Assembly: GCA_015655125.1 (NCBI GenBank)
Contig: JAATFP010000068.1
Coordinates: forward strand, 56,035-120,034
Length of the DNA stretch: 64,000 bases
Direction: 5' to 3'
Source of the DNA: Chitinophagales bacterium
Lineage (GTDB): Bacteria > Bacteroidota > Bacteroidia > Chitinophagales > Chitinophagaceae
Shown: positions 18,091 to 27,019 of the stretch, piece by piece
How positions within the stretch are numbered: the first letter of the stretch is position 1
Layout of the letters: every line of letters begins with the position of its first letter
Translations under genes and position numbers: made by a program
Notes under the pieces: generated by a model
The model's input: the letters and a program-made list of their open reading frames with translations, nothing else
What the model was told of the DNA's origin: nothing
The model's database searches: none

Positions 18091-18484
18091 CTCTTTGCGG
18101 CTTGCGCCGGTTTTGTTTTACAACGGCATTTTTCTGCTTGCTTTCCAGTCGTCGCAACTTTGCGGCTTTGCTGATCTTGCTTGCCTTTCTTGGTTTTGGA
18201 ACGATGAGTGCCTTTGCCACAAAGGCGTTCATTTTTTCGGCCACCAACTGCTTATTGGCAAGCTGGGTACGTTCAGCCTGGCTTTTCACCAGCAAAAAAC
18301 CGTCGCCGTTGATCTTGTTGACGAGCTTTTGTATAATGCGTTCTTTTTCTTCGGATGTAAACAATGCCGACCTTTCCACATGCCAGTACCCTTCTACCAT
18401 CGTTTCCACCTTATTTACATTCTGACCGCCTTTGCCGCCGCTTCTGGCAGTTTTAAATTTTATTTCGTAAGTAATATCGGGCAT
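18083..18484 (-). CDS. arfB: Alternative ribosome-rescue hydrolase ArfB
   Basis: 133 residues from ATG 18484; longer in-frame extension upstream is not like the family. The GGQ peptidyl-tRNA hydrolysis motif is at residues 19-21 in ARSGGKGGQNVNKVET. The C-terminal third is strongly basic (KPRKASKISKAAKLRRLE...KQNRRKPQRDD), as expected of the ArfB tail that sits in the empty mRNA channel of stalled ribosomes. The short length excludes RF1/RF2. It is the first gene of the operon with the mbnP-like and di-haem genes and overlaps the next start. A -7 promoter element lies only 5 nt before its ATG. Confidence 0.92.
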   Translation of the reverse strand: MPDITYEIKFKTARSGGKGGQNVNKVETMVEGYWHVERSALFTSEEKERIIQKLVNKINGDGFLLVKSQAERTQLANKQLVAEKMNAFVAKALIVPKPRKASKISKAAKLRRLESKQKNAVVKQNRRKPQRDD

Positions 18485-18489
18485 GGTAC

Positions 18490-18497
18490 CAAAAATA
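18490..18497 (-). promoter_or_regulatory. -7 promoter element almost touching the arfB start
   Basis: The minus strand reads TATTTTTG, an exact TAnnTTTG, with only five bases (GTACC) before the ATG. If used, transcription would start at or within a few bases of the start codon. Confidence 0.5.
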
Positions 18498-18603
18498 CCG
18501 ATAAAACAACCGAAATTGCCTTGTCTCAGCCTAATTATGGCGTTAATATTTCGGTAAGAACAAAAAATTGCACATTTTTGCAGGAAACCAAACACCCGTT
18601 AAT

Positions 18604-19356
18604 TTGAAAAATATTTATCATTCACTAACCGAACGAAAGCAGCAAGGCAAAAAATCTTTTGCTGTTTTGATCGATCCCGATAAGGTGAATGAGGAAAATA
18701 TGGAGCAGCTGATTGAACTGGCCGTTGATGCACGGGTGGATTATTTTTTCGTGGGTGGGAGCCTTGTTATATCGAATTATCTTGATGAGTGTATTCAGCT
18801 CATTAAGAATCGTTGCAACATCCCGGTGATCTTATTTCCTGGCAGTCCTTCCCAGGTTAGCAAATATGCAGATGCGCTCCTCTATCTTTCACTGATAAGT
18901 GGCCGGAATCCCGAATTATTGATCGGGCAGCATGTGGTAAGCGCGCCTGCAGTAAAAAAGAGCGGACTGGAGATCATGCCGACCGGTTATATGGTAATTG
19001 ATGGCGGCGCGCCAACGACGGTTTCTTATATCAGCAATGCTTCACCTTTGCCTTCGGATAAAAATGAGATTGCCATGTGTACCGCTATGGCCGGCGAAAT
19101 GCTGGGTATGCGTTTGATCTACATGGATGCCGGAAGCGGCGCCAGAAGAGCGATCTCGGAAAATATGATCTCGGAAGTTGCCGGTTGTATCGATGTTCCG
19201 TTGATTGTTGGCGGCGGTATTACTACTGCGGAAAAAGCATATTTAAATTGCAAAGCCGGTGCCGATGTGATCGTTGTTGGCAATGCAATAGAGAAAGATG
19301 CCTCCTTGATCAAAGAGATTGCAGCGGCAATACACAGTGTTCCGGTTAAGGTGTGA
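18604..19356 (+). CDS. Geranylgeranylglyceryl/heptaprenylglyceryl phosphate synthase family protein
   Basis: 250 residues from TTG 18604, which gives the usual family start (KNIYHSLTERKQQGKKSFA); a TTG 12 codons earlier is less likely. TIM-barrel protein with phosphate-binding VLIDPDKVNEENM at the N-terminus, FVGGSLVISN, LFPGSPSQVS, GYMVIDGGAPTTV, and the C-terminal phosphate grip VPLIVGGGITTAEKA and GADVIVVGNAIE. The enzyme joins a polyprenyl diphosphate to sn-glycerol-1-phosphate, the first step of archaeal ether lipids; bacterial homologues occur in Bacteroidota and as PcrB in Firmicutes. The lipid product here is unknown. The gene is divergent from arfB. Confidence 0.9.
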   Translation: MKNIYHSLTERKQQGKKSFAVLIDPDKVNEENMEQLIELAVDARVDYFFVGGSLVISNYLDECIQLIKNRCNIPVILFPGSPSQVSKYADALLYLSLISGRNPELLIGQHVVSAPAVKKSGLEIMPTGYMVIDGGAPTTVSYISNASPLPSDKNEIAMCTAMAGEMLGMRLIYMDAGSGARRAISENMISEVAGCIDVPLIVGGGITTAEKAYLNCKAGADVIVVGNAIEKDASLIKEIAAAIHSVPVKV

Positions 19357-19431
19357 ATCCGGAATGGGCAATGTGAGATCTTTGTGCGCGTTCAACATTT
19401 CTTTCAGAGATATATGCTTAAAACATAAAAA

Positions 19432-19459
19432 AGCAACTTCAAAAGAAGTTGCTTTTTCT
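19432..19459. terminator. Bidirectional terminator between GGGP synthase and M28 peptidase
   Basis: AGCAACTTC / GAAGTTGCT, a 9-bp perfect stem with an AAAA loop, A run on the left and T run on the right, so it can stop both convergent transcripts. Confidence 0.85.
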
Positions 19460-19484
19460 TTAAATTTTATTGAGATTGCTTTTA

Positions 19485-20777
19485 CTATGGAGCCTTTACT
19501 TTTTCAACTCTTGAGGGAGTTTCCTTTCCACTCACAATCCCTTTACTGCTGATAGCTATCGCTTTGATGATCTCCGCCATATTCGCCATGTCGAGCGTTT
19601 CTATCTCGTCGTCCTGTGTGTGATAATATTTTTCTGTGTCCATTTTTGACGTGCTGATCGTATGGGCCGGAACGCCCAGGGCCGCCAGCGTAGCATTGTC
19701 TGACCGATAAAACAACTGCTGTTTCGGATAAGGATCGGGCTCAAATTTAAAACTGCTTCCTTCAAGATTCGCTTGCAGGATCTTTCCAAAATCTGATTTT
19801 TCGTAGCCGGTAATGTACGCGCTGTTCTTTCCCCAATTGCTTTCCGTTCCGATCATTTCAATGTTGAACATCGCGGTTGCTTTGTCCGCATCAATCTGTT
19901 TGGAAAAGTATTGCGAACCAAAGCCGCCTATCTCTTCGGCTGTAAATGTTACGAAGATGAGCGTACGCTCATTATTTTTTAGCTTGCTGAAATAATTTGC
20001 CAGCATGATCACGGCTGTTGTTCCGGCTGCGTCATCGTTGGCGCCGTTGTAAATGGAATCTGCCGCATCATTGGCCTTGCCAATGCCGAGATGATCATAA
20101 TGACCGGAAAAGATCACGTATTCTTCCTTCTTGCTTTTGCCCGGCAAAATGCCGATCACATTGGAAAGTGCAGAAACGGTAATGTTGTGTTTGATGGAAA
20201 AACTGAAAGTCGAAGGTTTCGCATTTGCCCGTACAAAAATGACCGGCGCTTTTGCATCAAAGGTTTCACCCTTAAATCTTTTTAAACGGTTGAAATCCTT
20301 CGCATAACTATCGTTTACAAAAATGACCACCGGTTGATTTTTTTGAATTGCTTCATAGGCTGTTTTCATCAGGTTCGATCCGGAATCGAGTGCGAGTGTA
20401 ATGTAACCCGACTTCTCATTTACTTCCAGTAATGAATCGGTAGTGATGGCGATGATATCATTCGTATTCAGCGTTTGACCGTCTATTGTTCCGCGGGCGG
20501 CAATAAAATTTGCTTTCCGCATAGTGAACGGCTGGCGGTAAGAGGTAAGTCCCGGGAAATATTGCAAACCTGCTTTTTTAAATTCAGCGGCAATAAAATC
20601 TGCAGCCTTGTCGATGCCGGGCGTAAATGTTTTTCGCCCCTGCATGTCGTCGGCAGACAATATCTTTTCGATCCGCGAAACTTCATCGCGGTTGATTAGT
20701 TTGTCGATGTTTTGGGCAAAGGAAACAGTGCCGCACAAGGTCAGCGCCGTAAACCAGGAAATTCGTTTCATTATCAT
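19485..20777 (-). CDS. Secreted M28-family zinc aminopeptidase
   Basis: 430 residues with a signal peptide (to about SFAQ, residue 22; a second ATG two codons in is equally possible). A PA-like insert (residues about 110-205) precedes the M28 catalytic domain. Metal and catalytic residues are visible: FSGHYDHLG (His226, Asp228), NGANDDAAGTT (Asp248/249), FTAEEIGGFGS (Glu281/282), and a late His in the KYYHTQDDE region. The family releases N-terminal amino acids from peptides in the periplasm or outside the cell. It is followed downstream by a bidirectional terminator and preceded by the LytTR regulator gene 10 bp upstream, so it may be read through from the two-component operon. Confidence 0.9.
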   Translation of the reverse strand: MIMKRISWFTALTLCGTVSFAQNIDKLINRDEVSRIEKILSADDMQGRKTFTPGIDKAADFIAAEFKKAGLQYFPGLTSYRQPFTMRKANFIAARGTIDGQTLNTNDIIAITTDSLLEVNEKSGYITLALDSGSNLMKTAYEAIQKNQPVVIFVNDSYAKDFNRLKRFKGETFDAKAPVIFVRANAKPSTFSFSIKHNITVSALSNVIGILPGKSKKEEYVIFSGHYDHLGIGKANDAADSIYNGANDDAAGTTAVIMLANYFSKLKNNERTLIFVTFTAEEIGGFGSQYFSKQIDADKATAMFNIEMIGTESNWGKNSAYITGYEKSDFGKILQANLEGSSFKFEPDPYPKQQLFYRSDNATLAALGVPAHTISTSKMDTEKYYHTQDDEIETLDMANMAEIIKAIAISSKGIVSGKETPSRVEKVKAP

Positions 20778-20787
20778 CTGTTAATTT

Positions 20788-21519
20788 TTAAAGACTCATC
20801 ATTTCTTTGAATTTCACCGCCTGTCTTCTGCTCACTTCTATTTTTTCGCCGGCTTTAAGATCCAGCAACAATCCGCCATTGAAATAAGGTTCTACTTTTT
20901 CAATCATCCGCAGATTGACGATATGCTTCCTGTTTGCCCGGAAAAAGACCTTTTCATCAAGACGTTCTTCCAGGGCATTGAGTGATTTTAAAATCAGCGG
21001 TTTGTTGGTGCCGAAAAAGACTTTGGCGTAATTGCCAACACTTTCAAACAAGCGAACGTCAGAAAGTTTTACGAACCAGCATCTTTCGCCGTCCTTAACA
21101 AAAACCTGGTCGTTTTCACCCAGCATGCCCCGGTTGATGCCGGCGATAGATGCGGCCATTTCTTTTTCTTCTGCCAGCTGCAGTTTGTGCAATGCATCCA
21201 CCAATCTTTTTGGCTCCACTGGCTTCATCAGGTAATCGAGCGCATTCACTTCAAATGCTTTCAAGGCAAACTCATCGTATGCTGTTGTGAAGATCACGTG
21301 TGGTGCGCGGTAAAGTTCCGTGAGCATATCAAAGCCGGTTTTGCCCGGCATCTGGATATCCAAAAAAATAAGATCCGGCATCAGCTGATCGATCTTTTCT
21401 ATTCCTTCTGCGGCATTGGCGGCTTCTCCTATCACTTCTATTTCCGGGAAATCCGACAGTAGTTTTTTCAGTTCGTTTCTTGCAAGCCTTTCATCATCGA
21501 TAATAATAGCTTTGTGCAT
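20788..21519 (-). CDS. LytTR-family response regulator
   Basis: 243 residues. Receiver domain residues 1-120 with phospho-acceptor Asp54 (LIFLDIQMPGK) and the conserved Lys in YLMKPVEP. LytTR DNA-binding domain residues about 140-243 (VFVKDGERCWFVKLSDVRLFES, FFRANRKHIVNLRMI). It should be phosphorylated by the LytS-type kinase encoded 18 bp upstream on the same strand and regulate transcription; targets are unknown. The M28 peptidase gene lies 10 bp downstream and may be part of the operon. Confidence 0.93.
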   Translation of the reverse strand: MHKAIIIDDERLARNELKKLLSDFPEIEVIGEAANAAEGIEKIDQLMPDLIFLDIQMPGKTGFDMLTELYRAPHVIFTTAYDEFALKAFEVNALDYLMKPVEPKRLVDALHKLQLAEEKEMAASIAGINRGMLGENDQVFVKDGERCWFVKLSDVRLFESVGNYAKVFFGTNKPLILKSLNALEERLDEKVFFRANRKHIVNLRMIEKVEPYFNGGLLLDLKAGEKIEVSRRQAVKFKEMMSL

Positions 21520-21537
21520 TGTATTCTGATTAATTGA

Positions 21538-22599
21538 TTAAAGTATGGTTGCAACCGGCATAATGATCTTCGATTCAACCATGTTACCGTTGATGTCCTG
21601 TATTTCGAAATGCGCCTTTCCATTGTACAAAAGATTTAGCCTGTCTTGTGTGCTTTTGATGCCGAAACCTTCTGTGTTGGCGCTTAATCCACCGTTGAGA
21701 TGACCTGAATTCTGCACTTTCAATTCGTGGTGGTCCTTGTCGAATTTTGATGAGATCCTGATCGTGCCGCCGTCGATCTGCTTGCTGATGCCGTGTTTGA
21801 TCGCATTTTCAACAAGGGTCTGCAGCATCATCGGCGGGATCGGTTGCTGCAGGGTATCGGGATCGATATCGATATCGATCTTCAGCCTTTCTTCAAAACG
21901 CATATGTTCCAGCGCCAGGTAATCTTTTACAATATTGATTTCCTGTTGTAAAGGAACGGTTTCCTGTTTTTCTGCACGCATGCTGCTTCGCAAAATGTTG
22001 CTTAATTCGGTGATGGCCGTTCTGGCCCGTTCCGGATTCTCATCCACCAAAGCGCGGATGCTGTTAAGGGCGTTAAAAATGAAATGCGGATTGATGTGCG
22101 ACTTGATGGTTTTTAATTCAAGCGATTTTACGAGTGCCTCTAGACGGAAAGTATCCAGTTCGCGTTTGCGGCTCTTTTCTACGTAATGGTAAATAAAATA
22201 GATGAAGTTCCACATCAGCATCAGCCACATCGCGTTGAAGCTGCTTACAAACAGCCGCTTGGCCATGCTGCTGAAATTATGTTGCCGCTGTGGTGGATTA
22301 TAACCTACAAACTGGTCGATGACCTCGGAAACACAACCCAATATTACGGCAAAAATAAAAGTGAGCGCTACGAAATACAGGATCTGGCTCCTGATCGGCT
22401 TATCTAACACGCGGAACTGGTGGATCATCAGTCGCATGATGTGCGTGATGAGCAGCCCGGCAAAGCAGGTAAGCACCAGGCTTTTCACATAATCCTGCGT
22501 AAGGTTGCCAAAGGTCTTTACAAAGAAAACACTGATCCCGATATTCACCGCCCAGCCGATTATCTGGCACCACCAGTATTTTGAGATTTTATTTAGCAT
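21538..22599 (-). CDS. LytS/YehU-type sensor histidine kinase
   Basis: 353 residues. Four hydrophobic helices fill residues about 10-140, with no large periplasmic sensor domain. The kinase core begins with the His_kinase phospho-acceptor motif KTIKSHINPHFIFNALNSIR, continues with LVENAIKHGI (N box) and NTEGFGIKSTQDRLNLLY (G region). This is the typical partner of LytTR regulators in Bacteroidota, and the regulator follows after 18 bp. The signal is unknown. Confidence 0.92.
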   Translation of the reverse strand: MLNKISKYWWCQIIGWAVNIGISVFFVKTFGNLTQDYVKSLVLTCFAGLLITHIMRLMIHQFRVLDKPIRSQILYFVALTFIFAVILGCVSEVIDQFVGYNPPQRQHNFSSMAKRLFVSSFNAMWLMLMWNFIYFIYHYVEKSRKRELDTFRLEALVKSLELKTIKSHINPHFIFNALNSIRALVDENPERARTAITELSNILRSSMRAEKQETVPLQQEINIVKDYLALEHMRFEERLKIDIDIDPDTLQQPIPPMMLQTLVENAIKHGISKQIDGGTIRISSKFDKDHHELKVQNSGHLNGGLSANTEGFGIKSTQDRLNLLYNGKAHFEIQDINGNMVESKIIMPVATIL

Positions 22600-22661
22600 A
22601 TTCAGCCGTAAAGCTAACAGTTATCTCTGTAAAAAGAAGGCTCTTTTTACCAATGGTGGCT

Positions 22662-22768
22662 GTAGCGTTTAAGAGGAAGCTTAGCGTTTAGAGAGGAGGG
22701 GTTAGACACAGAACACCTGCTTCGGCCTAACTTCTAAACGCTAATCTCCTAAAGCTTCTCTAAACTTC
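22662..22768. repeat. Inverted pair of 7-bp-period repeats upstream of ruvB
   Basis: Left block 22662-22705 (TAGCGTT TAAGAGG AAGCTTA GCGTTTA GAGAGGA) and right block 22726-22768 (CCTAACT TCTAAAC GCTAATC TCCTAAA GCTTCTC). They are degenerate, 7-bp periodic and roughly complementary to each other, separated by about 20 bases. The structure fills the divergent gap between the LytS kinase and ruvB and ends at the ruvB promoter element. Confidence 0.7.
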
Positions 22769-22770
22769 TG

Positions 22771-22778
22771 TACTTTTA
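22771..22778 (+). promoter_or_regulatory. Near-consensus -7 element just before ruvB ATG
   Basis: TACTTTTA (one mismatch to TAnnTTTG) followed by CATC and the ATG. This is the same CATC-ATG arrangement as in tsaE, implying a leaderless or nearly leaderless transcript. Confidence 0.4.
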
Positions 22779-22782
22779 CATC

Positions 22783-23820
22783 ATGCAGAATCCGAATTTA
22801 AATAATGAAACGGGGAGGCTCAGTGCGGCGGAGAAGGAATTCGAAAATAATATCAGGCCGGCCGCGATCGACCAGTTCAGTGGCCAGCAACAGATTATTG
22901 ATAATCTGACGATTTTTATAAAGGCGTCCAGGATGCGTGGCGAAGCACTGGACCATATCCTTTTTCACGGCCCGCCGGGATTAGGGAAAACGACGCTCAG
23001 CAGAATTGTGGCAAACGAAATGGGGGTGAACATTAAAGAAACCAGTGGCCCGGTGATTGAAAAACCCGGCGACCTGGCGGGCTTGCTCACCAATCTTGAA
23101 CCAAACGACGTGCTTTTCATCGACGAGATCCACCGGTTGAGTACGGTAGTGGAAGAATATCTTTATGCTGCCATGGAAGATTACCGCATTGATATCATGA
23201 TTGACAGCGGACCGAATGCACGGACCGTTCAATTGAATCTCAATCCGTTCACATTGGTGGGAGCCACCACCAGAAGCGGGTTGCTTACGGCCCCTTTGCT
23301 GAGTCGCTTCGGAATAAAGAGCCGGCTGGAATATTATGATGCGGAGATGATCAAAAGCATTCTGTTGCGCAGCGCCGGGATATTACAAACAAAGATCACC
23401 AGCGATGCTGCTATGGAAATTGCGGGCCGCAGCCGGGGTACGCCAAGAATTGCAAATGGCTTGCTGCGCCGTGTGCGCGACTTTGCACAAGTACTTGGCA
23501 ACGGTGTGATCGATATGGCCATCACCGAACATGCATTGCATGCATTGAATGTAGATACACACGGACTGGATGAAATGGATAACCGGATACTCACGACCAT
23601 CATCGAAAAGTTCAAAGGCGGGCCTGTAGGGATTACTACGATCGCGACAGCCGTAGGTGAGGAGCCGGGAACGATCGAGGAAGTGTATGAGCCGTTCCTT
23701 ATCAAAGAAGGATTCATCATGCGCACCGCACGCGGCCGTGAAGTGACGGAGAAAGCTTACAGGCACCTGAAAAAAGTGCCGCATAGTGGCGGCACTCAAA
23801 ATAGTTTGTTTCAAGGTTGA
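22783..23820 (+). CDS. ruvB: Holliday-junction branch-migration helicase RuvB
   Basis: 345 residues. N-terminal [19 protein letters not shown], Walker [14 protein letters not shown], Walker [11 protein letters not shown], RuvB hairpin region, sensor 1 [20 protein letters not shown], and the C-terminal winged helix with [28 protein letters not shown] and [13 protein letters not shown]. It drives branch migration with RuvA during recombinational repair. No ruvA or ruvC is nearby, which is normal in this phylum. A 15-bp hairpin overlaps its stop codon. Confidence 0.98.
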   Translation: MQNPNLNNETGRLSAAEKEFENNIRPAAIDQFSGQQQIIDNLTIFIKASRMRGEALDHILFHGPPGLGKTTLSRIVANEMGVNIKETSGPVIEKPGDLAGLLTNLEPNDVLFIDEIHRLSTVVEEYLYAAMEDYRIDIMIDSGPNARTVQLNLNPFTLVGATTRSGLLTAPLLSRFGIKSRLEYYDAEMIKSILLRSAGILQTKITSDAAMEIAGRSRGTPRIANGLLRRVRDFAQVLGNGVIDMAITEHALHALNVDTHGLDEMDNRILTTIIEKFKGGPVGITTIATAVGEEPGTIEEVYEPFLIKEGFIMRTARGREVTEKAYRHLKKVPHSGGTQNSLFQG

Positions 23821-23846
23821 CTACCTTTAAGAAGGTAGTCAACCTT
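23813..23846. terminator. Long perfect hairpin over the ruvB stop, bidirectional terminator
   Basis: AAGGTTGACTACCTT and AAGGTAGTCAACCTT form a 15-bp perfect stem with a 4-base loop. It includes the ruvB stop codon and lies just before the convergent response-regulator stop (23850). Only a short T-rich stretch follows on the plus strand. Confidence 0.7.
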
Positions 23847-23849
23847 ATT

Positions 23850-24551
23850 TTATGCTTCGGCAACTACCAGTCTGAAACCGTTTCCGTGAATGTTTACAAT
23901 TTCCAGGTGAGCGTCTTCCTTTAAATATTTACGCAACTTTGCAATGTAAACGTCCATGCTGCGACCATTGAAATAGGTATCGCTGCCCCAGATCTTTTTT
24001 AAGGCCGCTTCACGTGGCAAAAGGTCGTTCTTGTATTCTGCCAGCATCTTCAATAATTCATTTTCTTTCGGAGAAAGCGTTTGTACTTTTCCGCCTACAG
24101 ACAATTCGCGCAGGCGCGGATTGAAATGGTAGGAGCCAAGATCAAACTCCGCGTTCACTTCTTCGCGATGAATTTCTTCATTGCGCTTAAGGATCGCTTT
24201 TATTTTATGCAACAATACTTCGCTGTCGAACGGCTTTGTAATATAATCATCCGCCCCAAGTTTGTATCCCTGTATGATATCGTCCTTCATCGTTTTTGCA
24301 CTCAGGAAAAACAAAGGAACATCAGGATTGATGTCGCGGATCTCTTCAGCAACAGTAAATCCATCCATATTAGGCATCATCACATCAAGCAGGCAGATAT
24401 CAAATTTTTCTCTTTGAAATGCTGCAAGACCAAGTCGTCCGTCTCTTTCCAATGTTACATCATAATCATTCAATTCAAGATAGTTCTTCAGCACCATACC
24501 GAGATTGGTATCATCTTCACACAATAAAATTTTGGGTTTAGCTGCTTCCAT
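23850..24551 (-). CDS. OmpR/PhoB-family response regulator (RprY-like)
   Basis: 233 residues. Receiver domain residues 6-122 with phospho-acceptor Asp56 (FDICLLDVMMPNMDG) and LGADDYITKPFDSEVL. Winged-helix DNA-binding domain residues about 135-231 (LSVGGKVQTLSPKENELLKML, FNGRSMDVYIAKLRKYL, NIHGNGFRLVV). Domain content resembles RprY of Bacteroides, but no kinase gene is adjacent, so it is an orphan in this window. The gene is single, bounded by a terminator-like hairpin downstream and a repeat element upstream. Confidence 0.92.
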   Translation of the reverse strand: MEAAKPKILLCEDDTNLGMVLKNYLELNDYDVTLERDGRLGLAAFQREKFDICLLDVMMPNMDGFTVAEEIRDINPDVPLFFLSAKTMKDDIIQGYKLGADDYITKPFDSEVLLHKIKAILKRNEEIHREEVNAEFDLGSYHFNPRLRELSVGGKVQTLSPKENELLKMLAEYKNDLLPREAALKKIWGSDTYFNGRSMDVYIAKLRKYLKEDAHLEIVNIHGNGFRLVVAEA

Positions 24552-24635
24552 GTTCTATTAGTTTATTTACAAATAAAATTAATTCATTGTTGTTACCGCT
24601 AATATAATGCCTAATTTTTTGTTAACGATAGAATG

Positions 24636-24823
24636 GGATCACAGATTTTAATTGATCAGGTGATTACACAAATTCTTTTTGGCGTTCGCCAAATGTTTTC
24701 CGCAGCTTGTTCAAATGGCGAAGGTTAAATATTGTCGCCCTCCGCGGATTCTGCGAGAGGGCAAAAATTTGCGGAGGCAGAACCGACCTGTGTAATCAAA
24801 TGGTCAATTAAAATCTGTGATCC
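24636..24823. mobile_element. 188-bp element with 35-bp terminal inverted repeats (MITE-like)
   Basis: The ends GGATCACAGATTTTAATTGA and TCAATTAAAATCTGTGATCC are perfect complements, and the complementarity continues inward to GTGATTACACA / TGTGTAATCA with a few mismatches. The interior is non-coding, contains smaller palindromes (TGGCGTTCGCCA; CCCTCCGCGG...), and no clear target-site duplication is visible. The 24552-24886 gap contains no gene, only this element and a terminator. Confidence 0.65.
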
Positions 24824-24838
24824 TATTTATAAAAATCA

Positions 24839-24868
24839 AAAGAGCCACTCAGGGATGAGTGGCTCTTT
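24839..24868 (-). terminator. Terminator of the M16 peptidase operon
   Basis: AAAGAGCCACTCA / TGAGTGGCTCTTT, 13-bp perfect stem with a GGGA loop, followed on the minus strand by T-rich sequence; 19 bp after the M16 stop. Confidence 0.88.
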
Positions 24869-24886
24869 GATCTATTTTAAAGTGTA

Positions 24887-26980
24887 TTACTTAAAGTCTT
24901 CATCGCTTACGCCTTCATTTATTTTGATGGCCGTGTATTTAAATGTTATTTCCTGCCCGCCTACATTGCGCGAAATGGCAAATGGCAAAGTAATATTGCC
25001 TACTTTTTTATAATCGCTGTAAGATACCGTCATCGGTACATCTTCATCGCCCTGTTTTGAAGTCGTTTCTTCCTGTAGCAGTAAGCCGGTTTTTGAAGAG
25101 TATTGCTGAACGCTTACCCGGCCGCTTGGCATGGTAACTTTCAAGCGATAAGTACTTTCGCCATCGAGTGTTCCGGAACCAACGTAATCAAGTTTGTAGT
25201 CTGCAGTTGCATAATATAATTGTGGGATCACACCTTTATCGTCATTTTGTTCCTTGATCTCCTCCATTGTAAGATCTTTCTTTTGGCCCATCTGCGCCTG
25301 ATAACCTGTTGTGCCGTTAAACACTGCTTTCATCACGGTTGTAGTGCCCATTTTGATTTCGGTAGACATCTTATTCGGATTTGCATTCTTGTCTGTTCCG
25401 GTAAAAGTACGGCCCATCATTTCCAGTGAAAGATCGCGGTTGATGCTGGTGATCTTTTTCAACTCCTCTTTTCCACCGATTGCTTTCAGATAATCTTCCA
25501 CGATAGAATATGCAGAAACCTTATCTGTAGTTTTTGGTGTTTCATTGATGTTAACCGTTTTTACAGAATCGATCACAGGATCGGCCCACCTGTCGTATTT
25601 TTTGATCGGATAACCAAGACGCAAAAGCGAAGGCATTATTTTAGAAGCATTGCCCACGATCACGATGCGGCTGTTGGTTTCGTTGAAATAATTTTTCGAA
25701 ACGCGCTTGATATCTTCAATGGTAAGTGCATTGATCTTTTGCAGATAAGTACGGTAAAAATCTTTTGGCAGGTTGTTGATCAGAATATTGCTGGCATAAC
25801 GCGCGCTGCGTGCAGGATCTTCCATGCCCAAAGCAAAGGAGCCATTGTAAATTGCTTTGGCATTGTCCAGTTCAGCCTGTGTTATTTTTCCGTCTCTCAT
25901 GTTGAGAATTTCACCGATCATTTCCGCTACGGCGCTGTCGGCCTTATCTGTACGAACTGCGGCAGTTGCTTTAAATACGTTTTGAAAACGACCGCTACCG
26001 ATAGAAGAATAGCTTCCGTAAGTGAAGCCATGCTTTTCTCTGAGGTTCATGAATAATTTTGCTTCCGCACCGCCGCCCAAAATATGATTAGCCAGCAGTA
26101 AAGCATGATAATCGCTGCCATTCATGGGGTTGTTTACAAGATTACCAACGGTCATTTCTGCCTGTACCGCAGTTGGAACATCTACAAAATCGATCTCAGT
26201 TTTGTCTGGATTTTTTGCATCAGGGATAGACGGCAGCGTTAATTTATTGCCTGTCCAGCTGCCGAAATATTTATCGGTCAACGCTTTTGCAGCGGCGGGT
26301 GTGATGTCGCCCACAAAAGTGAGATAACTGCGGGATGGCGTGATGTAATTTTTATAATCATCCTGAATATCGGACAGTGTAATGGATTTTACAGTCGCTT
26401 CTGTGGTGAATTCACCCTGCGCCGTATTTTTTCCATAAGACAATGCGTTGGAAACGCGCGCTGCGATTGCTTTGGCACTTTTTTCGTCCGACTTCAAACC
26501 GGTGATCGTTTGCTGTTTCAGTTTATCCAGCGATTCTTGCGGAAAAGCCGGATGCTGCAAAGCGTCTGCCATCAAAGCAAAAGCTTTATCAAAATAACGA
26601 GTGAGTGCAGAAGCTGAACCGCCGGCTGCAGAAAGATTTACATCAGCACCGATGTAATCTACCGCTTCGTCAAATTCCGCTTTGTTCATCGTTTTGGTTC
26701 CTTCGCCAAGCATGCTGCCCATCAGGTCGAGGCCACCAGCCTTGTTTCCTTCTTTGATCGGGCCCGCATCAATGATAAGCGACGCGCTAACTTTAGGCAA
26801 TTTGTGATTTTCCACCACAAGCACGGTAATGCCGTTCGATAAATTATAGATCACCGGATCCTTGAAAGTTACCACGGGCGCGGGTCCGGCAGCAGGCTTC
26901 TTCGTGCGGTCCACTTTCACCTGCGCAATTGAATGCTGTAAAACAATAGCACCCAGCGCCATTAAAAATATTTTTTTCAT
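24887..26980 (-). CDS. M16-family peptidase-like protein, inactive subunit with extra C-terminal domain
   Basis: 697 residues from ATG 26980 (gives signal peptide MKKIFLMALGAIVLQHSIAQ). Two M16 lobes cover residues about 45-480. At the place of the HxxEH zinc motif it reads AGGLDLMGSMLGEGT, so the metal site is missing. The C-terminal ~200 residues (SIVEDYLKAIGGKEELKKI onward) form an additional lipoprotein-carrier-like beta domain. Inactive M16 proteins usually pair with an active one; the gene 39 bp upstream encodes an M16 protein with intact HFFEH. The pair is expected in the periplasm, probably degrading peptides. Confidence 0.87.
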   Translation of the reverse strand: MKKIFLMALGAIVLQHSIAQVKVDRTKKPAAGPAPVVTFKDPVIYNLSNGITVLVVENHKLPKVSASLIIDAGPIKEGNKAGGLDLMGSMLGEGTKTMNKAEFDEAVDYIGADVNLSAAGGSASALTRYFDKAFALMADALQHPAFPQESLDKLKQQTITGLKSDEKSAKAIAARVSNALSYGKNTAQGEFTTEATVKSITLSDIQDDYKNYITPSRSYLTFVGDITPAAAKALTDKYFGSWTGNKLTLPSIPDAKNPDKTEIDFVDVPTAVQAEMTVGNLVNNPMNGSDYHALLLANHILGGGAEAKLFMNLREKHGFTYGSYSSIGSGRFQNVFKATAAVRTDKADSAVAEMIGEILNMRDGKITQAELDNAKAIYNGSFALGMEDPARSARYASNILINNLPKDFYRTYLQKINALTIEDIKRVSKNYFNETNSRIVIVGNASKIMPSLLRLGYPIKKYDRWADPVIDSVKTVNINETPKTTDKVSAYSIVEDYLKAIGGKEELKKITSINRDLSLEMMGRTFTGTDKNANPNKMSTEIKMGTTTVMKAVFNGTTGYQAQMGQKKDLTMEEIKEQNDDKGVIPQLYYATADYKLDYVGSGTLDGESTYRLKVTMPSGRVSVQQYSSKTGLLLQEETTSKQGDEDVPMTVSYSDYKKVGNITLPFAISRNVGGQEITFKYTAIKINEGVSDEDFK

Positions 26981-27019
26981 GAGTTGTTTTTTTGAAACTA
27001 TAAATTGGAATAAGTGCAA

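Noticed and set aside
18095..18607. 170-codon open frame opposite arfB
   Set aside because: Antisense to the clearly recognisable ArfB with GGQ motif; composition not protein-like.
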